Shown: one piece after another, positions 19,324 to 29,641 of the stretch | How the letters are laid out: each line of letters begins with the position of its first letter | Numbering within the stretch: position 1 is the first letter of the stretch | DNA from: Marinomonas sp. THO17 | GTDB lineage: Bacteria; Pseudomonadota; Gammaproteobacteria; Pseudomonadales; Marinomonadaceae | Length of the DNA: 64,000 nt | Assembly: GCF_040436405.1 (NCBI RefSeq) | Contig: NZ_AP031575.1 | Span: 2,002,501-2,066,500, forward strand | Direction: 5' to 3' | Program-made: the position numbers and the translations under genes | Notes under the pieces: generated by a model | Databases searched by the model: none | What the model was told of the DNA's origin: nothing | The model's input: the letters and a program-made list of their open reading frames with translations, nothing else

Positions 19324-21611
19324 TGCGTGCTTTTTGGATGAGCTTCCGGCCATTGATCATTTTGTCTCTGGCCGGCCTCTTCTTCATTTTCTCTTTCTTC
19401 GTCTACGATCTGGTTAAGCCTGTTGACCTCAATTCAAGGTATCTTAGCCAGACCGTTCTTGCCGATGATGGCTCTATCCTAAGAACCTTTCCTGATCAAC
19501 AAGGTGTGTGGCGTTTTCCAGTCCGTTTAGAGGATGTTTCACCGAATTATTTAGAAGCACTCATAAACTACGAAGACCAGTATTTCTACCAACATCCAGG
19601 CGTCAATCCATTGGCTCTTATACGCGCAACTTGGCAATGGATTCGCTCAGGTAGAATCATATCGGGTGGCTCGACCTTAACCATGCAGGTTGCTCGTATA
19701 CGTTATCCAGAACCTCGCACCCTATGGGGAAAAGCAAAAGAAATTGTTCGAGCATTGCAAATAGAGTGGCATTTCAGTAAAGCAGAAATACTGACTTACT
19801 ACTTAAATCACGCTCCCTTCGGTGGCACCTACGAAGGCATTCAAGCGGCTTCTATTGGTTATTTTGGTCATACCGTTAAGCAACTGACTGATGCCCAAGC
19901 GGCGCTGTTAGCGGTACTGCCTCAATCACCCAGTTACTATCGACCTGATATCCATAATGATAGAGCCGTGATCGCAAGAAATAAGTTAATGCAACGCTTA
20001 GTCACTCAGCAAAAGTGGTCTCAAGCGCGTCTTGAAGACGCATTAATTGAAGACATCCCCATCTTAGCGAAGCAACATTATCAATCAGCACCTTTATTGT
20101 CCCGTAGGCTGATTACATCTCACGCTGATATTCAAATAAACACCTTTATCAAGCCACAGTGGCAGCGTCAGGTCAGCCAGTTGCTCAAAGGGCACGTTAA
20201 AACCATTGGTAGAAAAGTCTCTGCTGCGGCCATGATTGTTGAAAATGCAACAGGAAAAGTCAGAGTCTATGCAGGTTCTGCGGACTTTAGTGATAATAGC
20301 CGCTTTGCTCACGTCGATATGGTGCAAGCCATTCGCTCTCCTGGGTCAACACTTAAGCCATTCATATTTGGATTCGCCTTGGATAAAGGACTGATTCACA
20401 GCGAAAGTTTATTAATGGATGTGCCATTAAAATTTGGCGATTACCAGCCAGCTAACTTTAATGGTGAAGTCAGCGGCCCAGTTTCTGTCACCAGCGCCCT
20501 TCAAAAAAGTCTCAACATTCCTGCGGTTCAAGTGTTGGAGCAATTGAACCCCGTCTATTTTTATCTGAACATGATAAAAGCAGGCGTTGATTTGCACTTA
20601 CCCCAAAATGCCAAGCCTAACTTAGCCATTGCTCTTGGCGGTATAGGCACCAACTTAGAAGAACTCATATACGCCTACACCAGTTTAGGTAACAAAGGCC
20701 AAGCGCGAACACTTAAATTCAGTACATTAGATCGAGAGCATCAGCAATCACTAATGAGTGAAGGTGCAGCTTGGATAATACGCAAAATCCTGTTAGGTAA
20801 CCCTGATGCGCCACATGGTTTAGCTATTAAAACGGGGACCAGTTATGGCTATCGCGATGCCTGGGCTATTGGTGTGAATCAGGATTACACCTTGGGAGTT
20901 TGGGTAGGTAGACCCGACGGTACACCTATTCCTGGTCACTATGGACAAGTCACCGCAGTACCGCTGTTGAATGCTATATACCAATTGATAAACGAACAAC
21001 GCCCTTTCCCTGCTATGCCAAGCCAAGTGTCTAAGCAAAGCATTTGCTGGCCACAAGGTGATGCGTTTGCCGTTCCTTGTGAGCAATCTAGAGAAGCCTA
21101 TATTCTAGACAGAACCATTCCTAAAACTTGGTACAACACGAAACAATCCAGTCAAGCATTTGACCAATCACAGTTTCAATATTGGCAAGCAAAAGATTCA
21201 AAACTACGAGTAAACCTTGATTGTCAGCTTAGTGCAGACAAAAAATTTATTACCGTCTGGCCAGCGCCACTTGATAACTGGCTTGATAAACAGCAACGAA
21301 GAGCTTCCAGAATCCCAATATGGGATCCAAGATGCAAAACTGTTGGTGAAATAGTGAGTCAATCAGGCGTAAAAATTCGCGGTTTGAGTGATCAAAGTGC
21401 CTTTCAAATTCCAAAGTCACAAAGTCGCATTCTCCAACTGACAGCAGAGGGAGGGGAAGCCCCTTTCTATTGGCTTCTCAATGGTCGCTTACTTTCTAGT
21501 AAGCAAAGAAAAATCTCGATTCATGATCTGGATTCTGGCAATTATCGACTCACTCTACTGGATCAAGCAGGTGCCAGTGATCAAAAGAGCTTTTCATTAA
21601 AGCGCTACTAG
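19323..21611 (+). CDS. pbpC: penicillin-binding protein 1C
   Basis: 762-residue bifunctional peptidoglycan synthase anchored by an N-terminal helix (about residues 10-29). The GT51 glycosyltransferase domain shows EDQYFYQHPGVNP and GGSTLTMQVAR. The transpeptidase domain has the catalytic STLK (Ser342), the KSLN motif and KTGTS (Lys503). A C-terminal BiPBP_C domain, usual for PBP1C, occupies about residues 675-760. It is coupled to the macroglobulin gene just upstream. Confidence 0.95.
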   Translation: MRAFWMSFRPLIILSLAGLFFIFSFFVYDLVKPVDLNSRYLSQTVLADDGSILRTFPDQQGVWRFPVRLEDVSPNYLEALINYEDQYFYQHPGVNPLALIRATWQWIRSGRIISGGSTLTMQVARIRYPEPRTLWGKAKEIVRALQIEWHFSKAEILTYYLNHAPFGGTYEGIQAASIGYFGHTVKQLTDAQAALLAVLPQSPSYYRPDIHNDRAVIARNKLMQRLVTQQKWSQARLEDALIEDIPILAKQHYQSAPLLSRRLITSHADIQINTFIKPQWQRQVSQLLKGHVKTIGRKVSAAAMIVENATGKVRVYAGSADFSDNSRFAHVDMVQAIRSPGSTLKPFIFGFALDKGLIHSESLLMDVPLKFGDYQPANFNGEVSGPVSVTSALQKSLNIPAVQVLEQLNPVYFYLNMIKAGVDLHLPQNAKPNLAIALGGIGTNLEELIYAYTSLGNKGQARTLKFSTLDREHQQSLMSEGAAWIIRKILLGNPDAPHGLAIKTGTSYGYRDAWAIGVNQDYTLGVWVGRPDGTPIPGHYGQVTAVPLLNAIYQLINEQRPFPAMPSQVSKQSICWPQGDAFAVPCEQSREAYILDRTIPKTWYNTKQSSQAFDQSQFQYWQAKDSKLRVNLDCQLSADKKFITVWPAPLDNWLDKQQRRASRIPIWDPRCKTVGEIVSQSGVKIRGLSDQSAFQIPKSQSRILQLTAEGGEAPFYWLLNGRLLSSKQRKISIHDLDSGNYRLTLLDQAGASDQKSFSLKRY

Positions 21612-21864
21612 ATCAGCCGCCATCGTGCTTCCCATTATTGCGAAGCCAGACGCTCATAAAGGGTTTTCGACTCTTTTCTTAAGCCCGCTTGGGATGAGAG
21701 TCTACCGATTCACAGCAAAACCTTTCTCGGACAGACGCTTCAACACAGCTTCACAAGCATTTCTTAACCCATCTCGAAGCAAACGTACGGCTGGAGTAAT
21801 CGACTGACGGCTGGGGCAAATCAACACTTAATAGGCCTTCCAGGACTTATCTGAGCAATATCCG
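21612..21864. other. gene-free stretch after pbpC holding repeat copy B
   Basis: Contains the second copy (21752-21806, plus strand) of the repeat found at 13725-13779. The copy sits in a 60-codon open frame (21625-21807) ending ...NPSRSKRTAGVID-stop. I see no ribosome site and regard this frame as a remnant, not a gene. Nothing else is recognised up to the antitoxin remnant. Confidence 0.55.
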
Positions 21865-21927
21865 TTAACCATGCAATGCCTTTAGCGCATGTTCAGGGTC
21901 GGCATCAACGATTTTGAGTAAGGCACG

Positions 21928-23234
21928 CATACCGTCCCAAGTAAGTGTGTCTACGGGGCGTTGAATTAGACGCCTCTCTTCCATTAAATTGATTTTGTTT
22001 CGACCAAAAAACAAGCAATTTAACAAAAGAGAGACTATGGATACTTTAAAACTAAACCCAGCACAGATTCAAGCTGCTGTTGATCAGCTTACCTTAGAGC
22101 CTGAAGGCTTTAACAAACTTATGGAAATTGCCTTAAATAGTTTGATGAAAGCAGAGCGCGAGGTGTACCTTGACAGTGCTGCGCAGGGGAATAAAGCAAA
22201 CGGCTATCGATCCATCAACGGTTTTGGTATCGGTGATGCGTTGTCCCTTCAGATTCCAAGAGATCGTTTAGGCCACTTCAAACCGACACTACTCAACGTG
22301 ATGCGAGACCAAAGCGATAGTCTCAATGAACTTTGCTTCGAGCTCTACGCCAAAGGGCTAACCACGCGAGATATAGAATCGATAACAAGCAGTATTTATG
22401 GTCAGCATCTCTCGAAGAGCCAGATCTCGCGTATTACGGGTAGTTTATCTGAAGCTATGCTAGCGTTCAGAGAGCGATCGTTAGCGGATTACTATCCGAT
22501 CATCTACTTAGACGCGACTTACATAAAAACAAAGCGCGACCGAGTTTCAAGCGAAGCTTACTATGTTGCTTTGGCTGTTTTACCAGATATGACGCGAGAG
22601 GTAATAGGCATTTATAACGCTCCTACCGAATCAGCCTGTGTTTGGGGAGAAATTTGTGAGGATCTGAAACAAAGGGGACTTAAGCAATCAGACTTGTTTG
22701 TCATTGATAATCTAACAGGGTTAGATAGTACACTCGAACGTCATTTTGGCGCCTCTATTCAAAAGTGTGTATTGCATCTAAAGCGTTCAATACTAGCCAA
22801 AACAAAAAAGAGCCACCGTATTGAAATGGCAAACGATCTTGCCAACATCTTCCAGCTAGATAACACGGATGACACTCAAGAAGCCTTGATGAAGCGAGCA
22901 AAGCAGGTATATCATCGTTGGAGTCGGCATTATAGTCATCTCGGGATTTTCAATGCCCCAGATAGTTTACAATATTATGTTACTTATCTCGATTACGAGT
23001 TTGATATCCGCAATATGATCTACACGACAAATTGGATCGAGCGTCTGAACAAAAGCTTTAAAAGAACGATAAAAATCAGAAACTCTATGCCTAGTGTGGA
23101 GTCGGTTCTGACGCTTTTAAGCAAAGTAGCAATAGATTTAAACAGTGGAACCCGATTTAGAAAAAGCCACCTGTTTGATAAATAGAAAGGAATGAATCAT
23201 TTTAAGGTAGAGACACACTTATTGGGACGGTACC
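21928..23234 (+). mobile_element. complete IS256-family insertion sequence, 1307 bp
   Basis: Imperfect terminal inverted repeats of about 26 bp. The left end (21928-21954) and the reverse complement of the right end (23208-23234) share TACCGTCCCAA and TAAGTGTGTCT, with one extra G on the left and a small difference near the inner edge. The 8-bp sequence AAGGCACG is directly repeated outside both ends (21920-21927 and 23235-23242), matching the 8-9 bp target duplications of the family. It carries one intact transposase gene. The perfect duplication suggests recent insertion. Confidence 0.93.
22037..23185 (+). CDS. IS256-family (mutator-like) transposase
   Basis: 382 residues from the ATG at 22037, preceded by AAGAGAG at 22027-22033; an upstream TTG at 21989 would add 16 residues and is less likely. 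The DDE aspartates are visible in IIYLDATYIK and LFVIDNLTGLDS. The glutamate lies in TTNWIERLNKSFKR, followed by a PSVESVLTLL segment typical of the family. Length is normal and no frameshift or internal stop is present, so the protein is probably active. Confidence 0.95.
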   Translation: MDTLKLNPAQIQAAVDQLTLEPEGFNKLMEIALNSLMKAEREVYLDSAAQGNKANGYRSINGFGIGDALSLQIPRDRLGHFKPTLLNVMRDQSDSLNELCFELYAKGLTTRDIESITSSIYGQHLSKSQISRITGSLSEAMLAFRERSLADYYPIIYLDATYIKTKRDRVSSEAYYVALAVLPDMTREVIGIYNAPTESACVWGEICEDLKQRGLKQSDLFVIDNLTGLDSTLERHFGASIQKCVLHLKRSILAKTKKSHRIEMANDLANIFQLDNTDDTQEALMKRAKQVYHRWSRHYSHLGIFNAPDSLQYYVTYLDYEFDIRNMIYTTNWIERLNKSFKRTIKIRNSMPSVESVLTLLSKVAIDLNSGTRFRKSHLFDK

Positions 23235-23466
23235 AAGGCACGAGCTGGCCCTGTTGGCTGACGGCGGCCTTGTTCCCAATTCTCTAAAGTGCGTTTGCTG
23301 ACCCCTAGCAAGCTAGCAAAGCGGCTTTGACTTAAACCGGTTTTAGTCCGAATCGCTTTTACTTCTGGTTCGGCAAATTCCGCGATGCGTGCTGCTGTGT
23401 TTTGGCCTTTTATGATGCCATCGGCTTGTTGCACGCTTTCAAGTAGTTCGTTAAACATATTGTCCT

Positions 23467-23783
23467 TCATAGCGACCACCTTTCCACTATTTGTTTTAAG
23501 GTTTTAATCTGTGCATTGGTTAAGTTTTCTTGTGTATTTTTCGAAAACGCATACAGCATATAAACTTGATCTTGACTGGTCATCCAGTAATAGATGATTC
23601 GCACACCGCCCCTTTTACCACGACCATCCAGTGACCAACGGACTTTCCTTAAACCGCCACTGTCTTAATTAAGACACCAAGATCAGGCTGAATCACCAAG
23701 GCTTCCTGTAATGCTTTATATTCGTCATCTGTCATTAATTCAGTGATGAGTTTGGTGAAAATAGAGGTTTCAATAATCACCAT
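23467..23783 (-). pseudogene. RelE/HigB-type toxin gene with a one-base frameshift
   Basis: The frame starts at the ATG complementary to 23781-23783 (MVIIETSIFTKLITEL...). After about 40 residues (...LGVLIK) it hits a stop. In the next frame the protein continues as SGGLRKVRW, GRGKRGGVRIIYYW and YAFSKNTQENLT to a stop that overlaps the antitoxin start. The total of 317 bp is one short of a multiple of three. The lesion lies near 23660-23672 and looks like loss of a single base. Restored, the product would be about 105 residues of the HigB/RelE mRNA-interferase type, with the usual toxin-first gene order. It could also be a sequencing error. Confidence 0.82.
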
Positions 23784-23974
23784 AGCATCACCAGATTATA
23801 CGTCATTGACGTATATTGTCGATCATAATTTATACAGAAATAATAAAAAGTAGAAGACGCTAAGAAATAGCTTTTGAACATATAAGAATTCCTTTTCCTA
23901 TAAATTTGAGTCTTTCACCATGACGCTCCATTCCCTTGGCGTCAAGAGAAATGAAAGCGAGTAAATCCTATGAC

Positions 23975-24010
23975 CAAAAAATCCCCATATCGTTTTGCAA
24001 CATGGGGATT
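23975..24010 (-). terminator. intrinsic terminator of the leftward hut operon
   Basis: On the minus strand AATCCCCAT pairs with ATGGGGATT (23980-23988 and 24002-24010) around a 13-nt loop. It is followed by a T-run complementary to the A's at 23976-23980. It lies about 23 bp past the hutG stop. The remainder of 23784-24032 shows no gene. Confidence 0.85.
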
Positions 24011-24032
24011 CTCTGTAAGGAACAGAAAAAAA

Positions 24033-24848
24033 TTAGAATTTTACCTGCAACAGACCTTCAATCACTTCCCTAAGCTGTTGTTGAATAAAGGGTAATTTAT
24101 TTTGATCCAAGTGATAGTCGTTTTGCTGAGCAGCGATTTCGTCGAGGTAAGTGGCTTGGGACAGTTCCAGCTGAATGGCATGTATGCCGTTTTCTGGTTG
24201 ACCAAAAGAACGAGTGATGTAGCCACCTTTAAAACGCCCATTCAGCACTTGCGTGTAATGTGGGCCAAGTAATTGCGTCAATAGACTGGGCAATTGTATA
24301 TCGCAGGATTCACCGTCATTTGTACCCCAATTGAAGTCCGGTAATTGCCCTTCAAACAGCATGGGCACCTGAGACGCAATACTGTGCGCATCAAACAAAA
24401 TAGCGTAACCAAATTTGTCTTTAAGGCGTTCTAGTTCGTTACTAATGGTGTCATGGTAAGGTCGCCAAATCTGTTCTTTACAGGCGAGTCGATGGGCATC
24501 AGAAGGCGTTTTTCCCGTTTGAAAAATCGGCTCATCGGTGAACAAAATATCAGGAAATAAGCCCGTGGTTTTGCTGCTATACAAGGGTTTGTCATCATAA
24601 GGGCGATTCAAATCGATCACATAGCGAGAGTAATTGGCCTTAATAGAGCCCACACCTAACTCAGCTAAGTCGCCATACAATTCAGGAATATACCAGTCCG
24701 TATCCGGTAATTTGGCGGCTTTCTCTGTCAAACCTGCTGCCACTTCTGGGGTTAGATTGAGACCAGAATGGGGCATGCTGACCAATAGTGGCGAATCGCC
24801 TGCGTGAAAATCAAAAGGCGATGGAATGCTGGAATTCTCTAAACTCAT
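24033..24848 (-). CDS. hutG: N-formylglutamate deformylase HutG
   Basis: 271-residue enzyme that hydrolyses N-formyl-L-glutamate to glutamate and formate, the last step of the five-step histidine degradation route. The N-terminal [13 protein letters not shown], the central [12 protein letters not shown] and [11 protein letters not shown], and [19 protein letters not shown] are typical of the N-formylglutamate amidohydrolase family. It overlaps the hutI stop by four bases. Its presence together with hutF shows that the formylglutamate route is used rather than direct formiminoglutamase. Confidence 0.95.
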   Translation of the reverse strand: MSLENSSIPSPFDFHAGDSPLLVSMPHSGLNLTPEVAAGLTEKAAKLPDTDWYIPELYGDLAELGVGSIKANYSRYVIDLNRPYDDKPLYSSKTTGLFPDILFTDEPIFQTGKTPSDAHRLACKEQIWRPYHDTISNELERLKDKFGYAILFDAHSIASQVPMLFEGQLPDFNWGTNDGESCDIQLPSLLTQLLGPHYTQVLNGRFKGGYITRSFGQPENGIHAIQLELSQATYLDEIAAQQNDYHLDQNKLPFIQQQLREVIEGLLQVKF

Positions 24849-26080
24849 GTGATGTTACCCTGCTGAATACGGTGTTTAAGCAACTGACCTCCCAACCAAT
24901 AGCACAGCTCTCCCGGGCTTTCCACATCCCAACAGACAAAATCCGCCACCTTGCCAACTTCTAGACTGCCGTGGGATGCGGACAACCCAAGGGCTTGCGC
25001 AGCATGAAGTGTCGCACCTGCTAAAGCTTCCTCTGGTGTTAACGCAAACAAGGTACAAGCCATGTTCATCATCAAGCGTAAGGACAAAGCCGGAGAGGTA
25101 CCGGGGTTCGCATCCGTAGCAATGGCCATAGGAACCGCATTCTTACGTAGCCAATCAATCGGCGGTTTTTGTGTTTCTTTCAGGGTGTAAAAAGCACCGG
25201 GTAACAACACCGCTACCGTGCCCGCTTGCGCCATGGCTTTGACATCCGCTTCCTCAATGAACTCAATATGATCCGCCGACAACGCCTGAAAGGATGCGGC
25301 CATGCGAGTACCGCCTTGTGAAGTAAGCTGCTCAGCATGTATCTTCACTGGCAAACCTAAAGCCTTGGCTCGTTGAAAGTAGCGTGAGACTTGCTCAGGG
25401 CTGAAGGCTATACCTTCACAAAAAGCGTCCACAGCATCCGCCATGCCTAACTTGGCGATTTCTGGCAACACCTCGTCACACAGATAATCTATGTAAGCGT
25501 CTTTGTTATCAAACTCAGGTGGCATGGCATGGGCAGCCAAACAAGTACGTTGAATATGAATCGGCAACTCTTCACCCAATTCACTGGCCACACGCAGCAT
25601 TTTTAGCTCGCTTTCTAGGGATAAACCATAGCCAGATTTGATCTCGACCGTGGTCACGCCATCTTGCATAAGGCTCTGAATTCGACGCTTAGCAGAAGTG
25701 AAAAGTTGCGCTTGCGTTGCCTTTCGCGTGGCATTAACCGATGCAGCAATGCCACCACCTTGAGCGGCAATTTCTTGATAAGAGACACCATTGAGGCGCT
25801 GCTCAAACTCCCCAGCACGATTGCCACCAAACACCAAATGAGTATGACAATCGATTAAACCGGGGGTCACCCAGCCACCCGCAAAATCATGCTCTTGCAA
25901 AGCCTCGTAAGCAGGTAAATCCGCCTCTTGACCCAACCAGACGATACGACCATTCTTAACACCAATGACGGCATCCTCAATAACGCTGTATCGTCCTTGT
26001 TGCATGGTCGCCGCATGCGCACCATACCAAAGACTATCGAAGCGGATTGGCGTATTTGCCGAATGGCCAGTCTGACTCAT
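24845..26080 (-). CDS. hutI: imidazolonepropionase HutI
   Basis: 411-residue amidohydrolase converting imidazolone propionate to N-formimino-L-glutamate. The metal-binding HxH is in [14 protein letters not shown]. Further ligands and active-site residues are visible in [24 protein letters not shown] and [11 protein letters not shown]. It lies between hutH (40 bp upstream) and hutG (4-bp overlap) on the same strand. Confidence 0.97.
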   Translation of the reverse strand: MSQTGHSANTPIRFDSLWYGAHAATMQQGRYSVIEDAVIGVKNGRIVWLGQEADLPAYEALQEHDFAGGWVTPGLIDCHTHLVFGGNRAGEFEQRLNGVSYQEIAAQGGGIAASVNATRKATQAQLFTSAKRRIQSLMQDGVTTVEIKSGYGLSLESELKMLRVASELGEELPIHIQRTCLAAHAMPPEFDNKDAYIDYLCDEVLPEIAKLGMADAVDAFCEGIAFSPEQVSRYFQRAKALGLPVKIHAEQLTSQGGTRMAASFQALSADHIEFIEEADVKAMAQAGTVAVLLPGAFYTLKETQKPPIDWLRKNAVPMAIATDANPGTSPALSLRLMMNMACTLFALTPEEALAGATLHAAQALGLSASHGSLEVGKVADFVCWDVESPGELCYWLGGQLLKHRIQQGNIT

Positions 26081-26120
26081 CTTCTTCCTCTTTTCTCTCG
26101 TTAACGGGCGTATCGCTCAA

Positions 26121-27659
26121 TTAGCCGTCAAGACTCGGCAATAAGCCTACAGGCATCATGCTGTTGTGAGAGGCTTCTTGCAGTAACGCATTGGCTTTCT
26201 CAATGTCAGGCGCAAAGTATCTGTCTTTATCGTAAAACGGCACTCTAGCGCGCAACGCAGCACGAGCTTGCTCTAGTGGCTCGCTGGTTTTAAGTGGCTT
26301 ACGGAAGTCCAAACCTTGCACGGCAGACAAAATTTCCACCGCCAAAATGCCTCGCGTGTTTTCCGCCATGTCTTTTAAACGACGAGCCGCAAAGGTCGCC
26401 ATGGAAACGTGGTCTTCTTGGTTAGCAGACGTGGGTAAACTGTCCACCGACCCCGGATGCGCGTAGGTTTTGTTTTCGCTGGCCAAGGCCGCTGCAGTGA
26501 CTTGCGCAATCATAAAGCCTGAGTTAACGCCTCCATTGTCTACCAAGAAAGGTGGTAATTTACTCAAGTTACTGTCAATCAACAAAGCCATACGGCGCTC
26601 GGACAAGCTACCGATTTCAGCAATGGCCAACGCCAGATTGTCTGCCGCCATGGCTACGGGTTCCGCATGGAAGTTACCTCCTGAAATGATGTCACCTTGC
26701 TCAGCAAATACCAAAGGATTGTCCGACACAGAATTGGCTTCAACACACAAGGATTTCGCCGCGTTGCGGATTTGCTCCAAACATGCCCCCATCACTTGTG
26801 GCTGACAACGCAAAGAATAAGGGTCTTGCACCTTCTCACAATCTTGATGTGAATCTCCCAACTCACTGCTTTCACCCAATAAATGTCGATAAGCGGCTGC
26901 CGCGTCTATTTGTGTTTGATGACCACGCACTTGATGAATACGTGCATCAAATGGACTGCGACTGCCCAACGCCGCTTCGACAGATAAAGCACCACAGGTG
27001 ATGGCGGAAGCGAATAAGTCTTCCGCTGCAAACAAGCCTTCTAGAGCAAAGGCCGTCGATGCTTGAGTGCCATTCAATAATGCCAAACCTTCTTTTGGCG
27101 CTAGGGTAATGGGCGACAAACCTGCCACGGCCAAAGCCGCTTGTCCTGAGATAATCTCACCGCGATAACGGGCTTGGCCTTCGCCTAATAAAATCGTACT
27201 CATGTGCGCCAAAGGCGCTAAGTCACCCGATGCCCCCACCGAGCCTTTCTTCGGAATACAAGGGTAGACTTCCTTGTTAATCAAGGTAATCAATGCTTGG
27301 ATCACTTCCAAACGAATACCGGAAAAACCGCGAGCTAAGCTGTTCACTTTCAGCGCCATGATCAGCTTAACCGTGTCATCGTCCATCAGCTCACCTATGC
27401 CCGCCGCATGAGATAATACGATACTGCGCTGTAGCTCCTCGAGATCATCCGCCGCAATGCGCGTATTGGCCAACAAGCCAAATCCGGTATTAATGCCGTA
27501 AACCGTTCTGTCTTCGGCGATTACATCGTTCACCACCTGTGTGCTGGCGTGAATGGCCGGAATGGCGGCTTCATCAAGGCTTAACTTAACCTGTTGACGA
27601 CGAATGTGACGTAAATCACTCAAACTCAGTTGGCCAGGCTTAATAGTCAGTTCAAACAT
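26121..27659 (-). CDS. hutH: histidine ammonia-lyase HutH
   Basis: 512-residue lyase that deaminates L-histidine to trans-urocanate. The Ala143-Ser144-Gly145 triad ([14 protein letters not shown]) that cyclises into the MIO cofactor is present. So are YGINTGFG near the N-terminus, [14 protein letters not shown], and [17 protein letters not shown]. The length is typical. It starts 12 bp after the hutU stop, so hutU-hutH-hutI-hutG form one leftward operon. Confidence 0.98.
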   Translation of the reverse strand: MFELTIKPGQLSLSDLRHIRRQQVKLSLDEAAIPAIHASTQVVNDVIAEDRTVYGINTGFGLLANTRIAADDLEELQRSIVLSHAAGIGELMDDDTVKLIMALKVNSLARGFSGIRLEVIQALITLINKEVYPCIPKKGSVGASGDLAPLAHMSTILLGEGQARYRGEIISGQAALAVAGLSPITLAPKEGLALLNGTQASTAFALEGLFAAEDLFASAITCGALSVEAALGSRSPFDARIHQVRGHQTQIDAAAAYRHLLGESSELGDSHQDCEKVQDPYSLRCQPQVMGACLEQIRNAAKSLCVEANSVSDNPLVFAEQGDIISGGNFHAEPVAMAADNLALAIAEIGSLSERRMALLIDSNLSKLPPFLVDNGGVNSGFMIAQVTAAALASENKTYAHPGSVDSLPTSANQEDHVSMATFAARRLKDMAENTRGILAVEILSAVQGLDFRKPLKTSEPLEQARAALRARVPFYDKDRYFAPDIEKANALLQEASHNSMMPVGLLPSLDG

Positions 27660-27671
27660 GCTGTTTCTCTC

Positions 27672-29369
27672 TTAATGTGATTTTTCGCCAGTGATCATAG
27701 GCAAGTTCAAATTTTGTTCATGGGCACATTCTATCGCAATGTCGTAACCTGCATCCGCGTGACGCATCACACCAGTGGCCGGATCATTGGTCAAGACGCG
27801 CGCGATTCGCTCTGCGGCCTCGTCACTGCCGTCACACACTATCACCATGCCTGAATGTTGAGAAAAGCCCATCCCTACGCCACCCCCATGATGCAATGAC
27901 ACCCAAGTCGCGCCAGAAGCGGTATTCAACAAGGCGTTCAACAAAGGCCAATCGGATACCGCATCCGAGCCATCTTGCATGCCTTCTGTTTCACGGTTTG
28001 GACTAGCTACAGAACCAGAATCCAGATGATCGCGACCGATGACAATAGGCGTAGACAACTCGCCTGATCGCACCATTTCATTGAAGGCCAAACCTAATTT
28101 GGCACGCTGCCCAAGACCAACCCAACAAATACGCGCTGGCAAACCTTGGAATTGAATACGTTCACGCGCCATGTCTAACCATTGATGAAGATGCGCATCG
28201 TCGGCAATCAATTCTTTTACCTTAGCATCGGTTTTGTAAATGTCTTCTGGGTCACCAGATAATGCCGCCCAACGGAAGGGCCCAATACCACGGCAAAATA
28301 ATGGTCGAATGTACGCTGGCACAAAACCCGGGAAATCAAAGGCATTGTCGACCCCTTCTTCCATCGCCATTTGACGAATATTGTTACCGTAATCAAAAGT
28401 AGGAATGCCCACTTGCTGGAAGGCCAACATGGCTTTTACATGTTCTGCCATGGATTGTTTGGCAGCTTTTACCACGGCTTGAGGTTCGGTTTGTGATTTT
28501 TCGCGGTAGGTTTCCCAGCTCATGCCTAATGGTAAATAGCCATTTAATGGGTCGTGTGCGGAGGTTTGATCTGTCACCATGTCTGGACGAACACCGCGTT
28601 TTACCATTTCCGGCAAAATCTCAGCCGCATTGCCACACAAGGCAATGGAGATGGCTTTGCCTTCTGCAGTGTATTTCTTGATACGCGCTAGGGCATCATC
28701 CAAATCGTCCGCTTGTTCATCCACATAACGTGTGCGCAGACGGAAATCGATGCGACTTTGCTGACATTCAATGTTCAATGAACACGCCCCTGCCAAGGTC
28801 GCCGCCAATGGCTGAGCACCGCCCATCCCGCCCAGACCCGCGGTCAATACCCAACGGCCCGTTAAGTCGCCGTTATAATGTTGGCGTCCGGCCTCAACAA
28901 AGGTTTCATAGGTTCCTTGCACTATGCCTTGGCTGCCAATATAAATCCACGAACCTGCAGTCATTTGGCCGTACATAGCAAGGCCCTTGGCATCCAATTC
29001 ATTGAAGTGCTCCCAATTAGCCCAGTGCGGCACGAGATTGGAATTGGCAATTAAGACACGCGGTGCATTGCTGTGAGTTTTGAACACGCCAACGGGTTTA
29101 CCAGATTGCACCAATAAGGTTTCGTCTTCTTCTAGCTGAGTCAAAGATTCCACTATCTTGTCATAGCATTCCCAGTCACGAGCAGCACGGCCAATGCCGC
29201 CATACACCACTAACTCTTCTGGGTTTTCGGCGACATCTGGATCCAAATTATTCATCAACATGCGCATTGGCGCTTCAGTCAACCAAGACTTAGCGGTGAG
29301 TTTTGTTCCTGTTGCGGCTTTTACCACACCAGCGCGGTAACGCTTTGCTGTATTGCTAGAGTGAGACAT
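27672..29369 (-). CDS. hutU: urocanate hydratase HutU
   Basis: 565-residue NAD-dependent enzyme adding water to urocanate to give imidazolone propionate. The start is the ATG complementary to 29367-29369 (MSHSSN), with GAGGTGG ideally spaced upstream. A GTG three codons earlier is part of that ribosome site. Diagnostic stretches are [50 protein letters not shown] and [15 protein letters not shown]. It is the first gene of the hut operon, divergent from hutF. Confidence 0.98.
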   Translation of the reverse strand: MSHSSNTAKRYRAGVVKAATGTKLTAKSWLTEAPMRMLMNNLDPDVAENPEELVVYGGIGRAARDWECYDKIVESLTQLEEDETLLVQSGKPVGVFKTHSNAPRVLIANSNLVPHWANWEHFNELDAKGLAMYGQMTAGSWIYIGSQGIVQGTYETFVEAGRQHYNGDLTGRWVLTAGLGGMGGAQPLAATLAGACSLNIECQQSRIDFRLRTRYVDEQADDLDDALARIKKYTAEGKAISIALCGNAAEILPEMVKRGVRPDMVTDQTSAHDPLNGYLPLGMSWETYREKSQTEPQAVVKAAKQSMAEHVKAMLAFQQVGIPTFDYGNNIRQMAMEEGVDNAFDFPGFVPAYIRPLFCRGIGPFRWAALSGDPEDIYKTDAKVKELIADDAHLHQWLDMARERIQFQGLPARICWVGLGQRAKLGLAFNEMVRSGELSTPIVIGRDHLDSGSVASPNRETEGMQDGSDAVSDWPLLNALLNTASGATWVSLHHGGGVGMGFSQHSGMVIVCDGSDEAAERIARVLTNDPATGVMRHADAGYDIAIECAHEQNLNLPMITGEKSH

Positions 29370-29449
29370 TTCAACCACCTCATTTATGCCATGTATTTAC
29401 TGCCTTTTCATCGGCAGATTTTAAGTAAGATATCGACAATCAATTTAAA

Positions 29450-29459
29450 TGTATATACA
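29450..29459. promoter_or_regulatory. HutC-type operator on the hutU side
   Basis: The palindrome TGTATATACA lies about 80 bp upstream of the hutU start. It matches the core of the second site near hutF and resembles GntR/HutC-family operators. HutC is encoded about 1.7 kb away, and urocanate is its usual inducer. Confidence 0.7.
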
Positions 29460-29557
29460 ACTTAAAATCTAAAATAGTGATCTAAAGAATAATATGCAAG
29501 GATTTTTTATCATTTATAGAGATTTTTCAGAGGATTATATTGGATGAAAAACAAAAC

Positions 29558-29569
29558 TTGTATATACAA
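29558..29569. promoter_or_regulatory. HutC-type operator on the hutF side
   Basis: The perfect 12-bp palindrome TTGTATATACAA lies 72 bp upstream of the hutF start. It shares its 10-bp core with 29450-29459. One site per divergent promoter suggests coordinated repression of hutUHIG and hutF. The rest of 29370-29641 is AT-rich promoter sequence without a gene. Confidence 0.7.
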
Positions 29570-29641
29570 AAATTCTATAGAATACTTACTCCACTATTCG
29601 AATCTTTGGTTTTGTGCTGAGCTTTGTTAAAGGAAAGGTAG

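Larger units (their letters stand above)
21865..23470 (-). pseudogene. HigA/NadS-like antitoxin gene split by an IS256-family insertion
   Basis: The 5' part runs leftward from the ATG at 23468-23470 to 23235. It encodes about 78 residues with a helix-turn-helix (TGLSQSRFASLLGVSKRTLENWEQGRRQP), ending ...GPARAL. The 3' part lies beyond the element at 21927-21865 and encodes LLKIVDADPEHALKALHG then a stop. Removing the element and one 8-bp duplicate rejoins them in frame as a 96-residue antitoxin of the NadS/HigA type. The interrupted copy now reads into the element and stops after VPSQ at 23219, so an 83-residue protein with an intact DNA-binding domain could still be made. It overlaps the toxin gene by ATGA. 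Confidence 0.88.

Noticed and set aside
22037-23185. Transposase as part of a larger composite transposon
   Set aside because: Only one element with its own target duplication was found, with no second copy or passenger genes.
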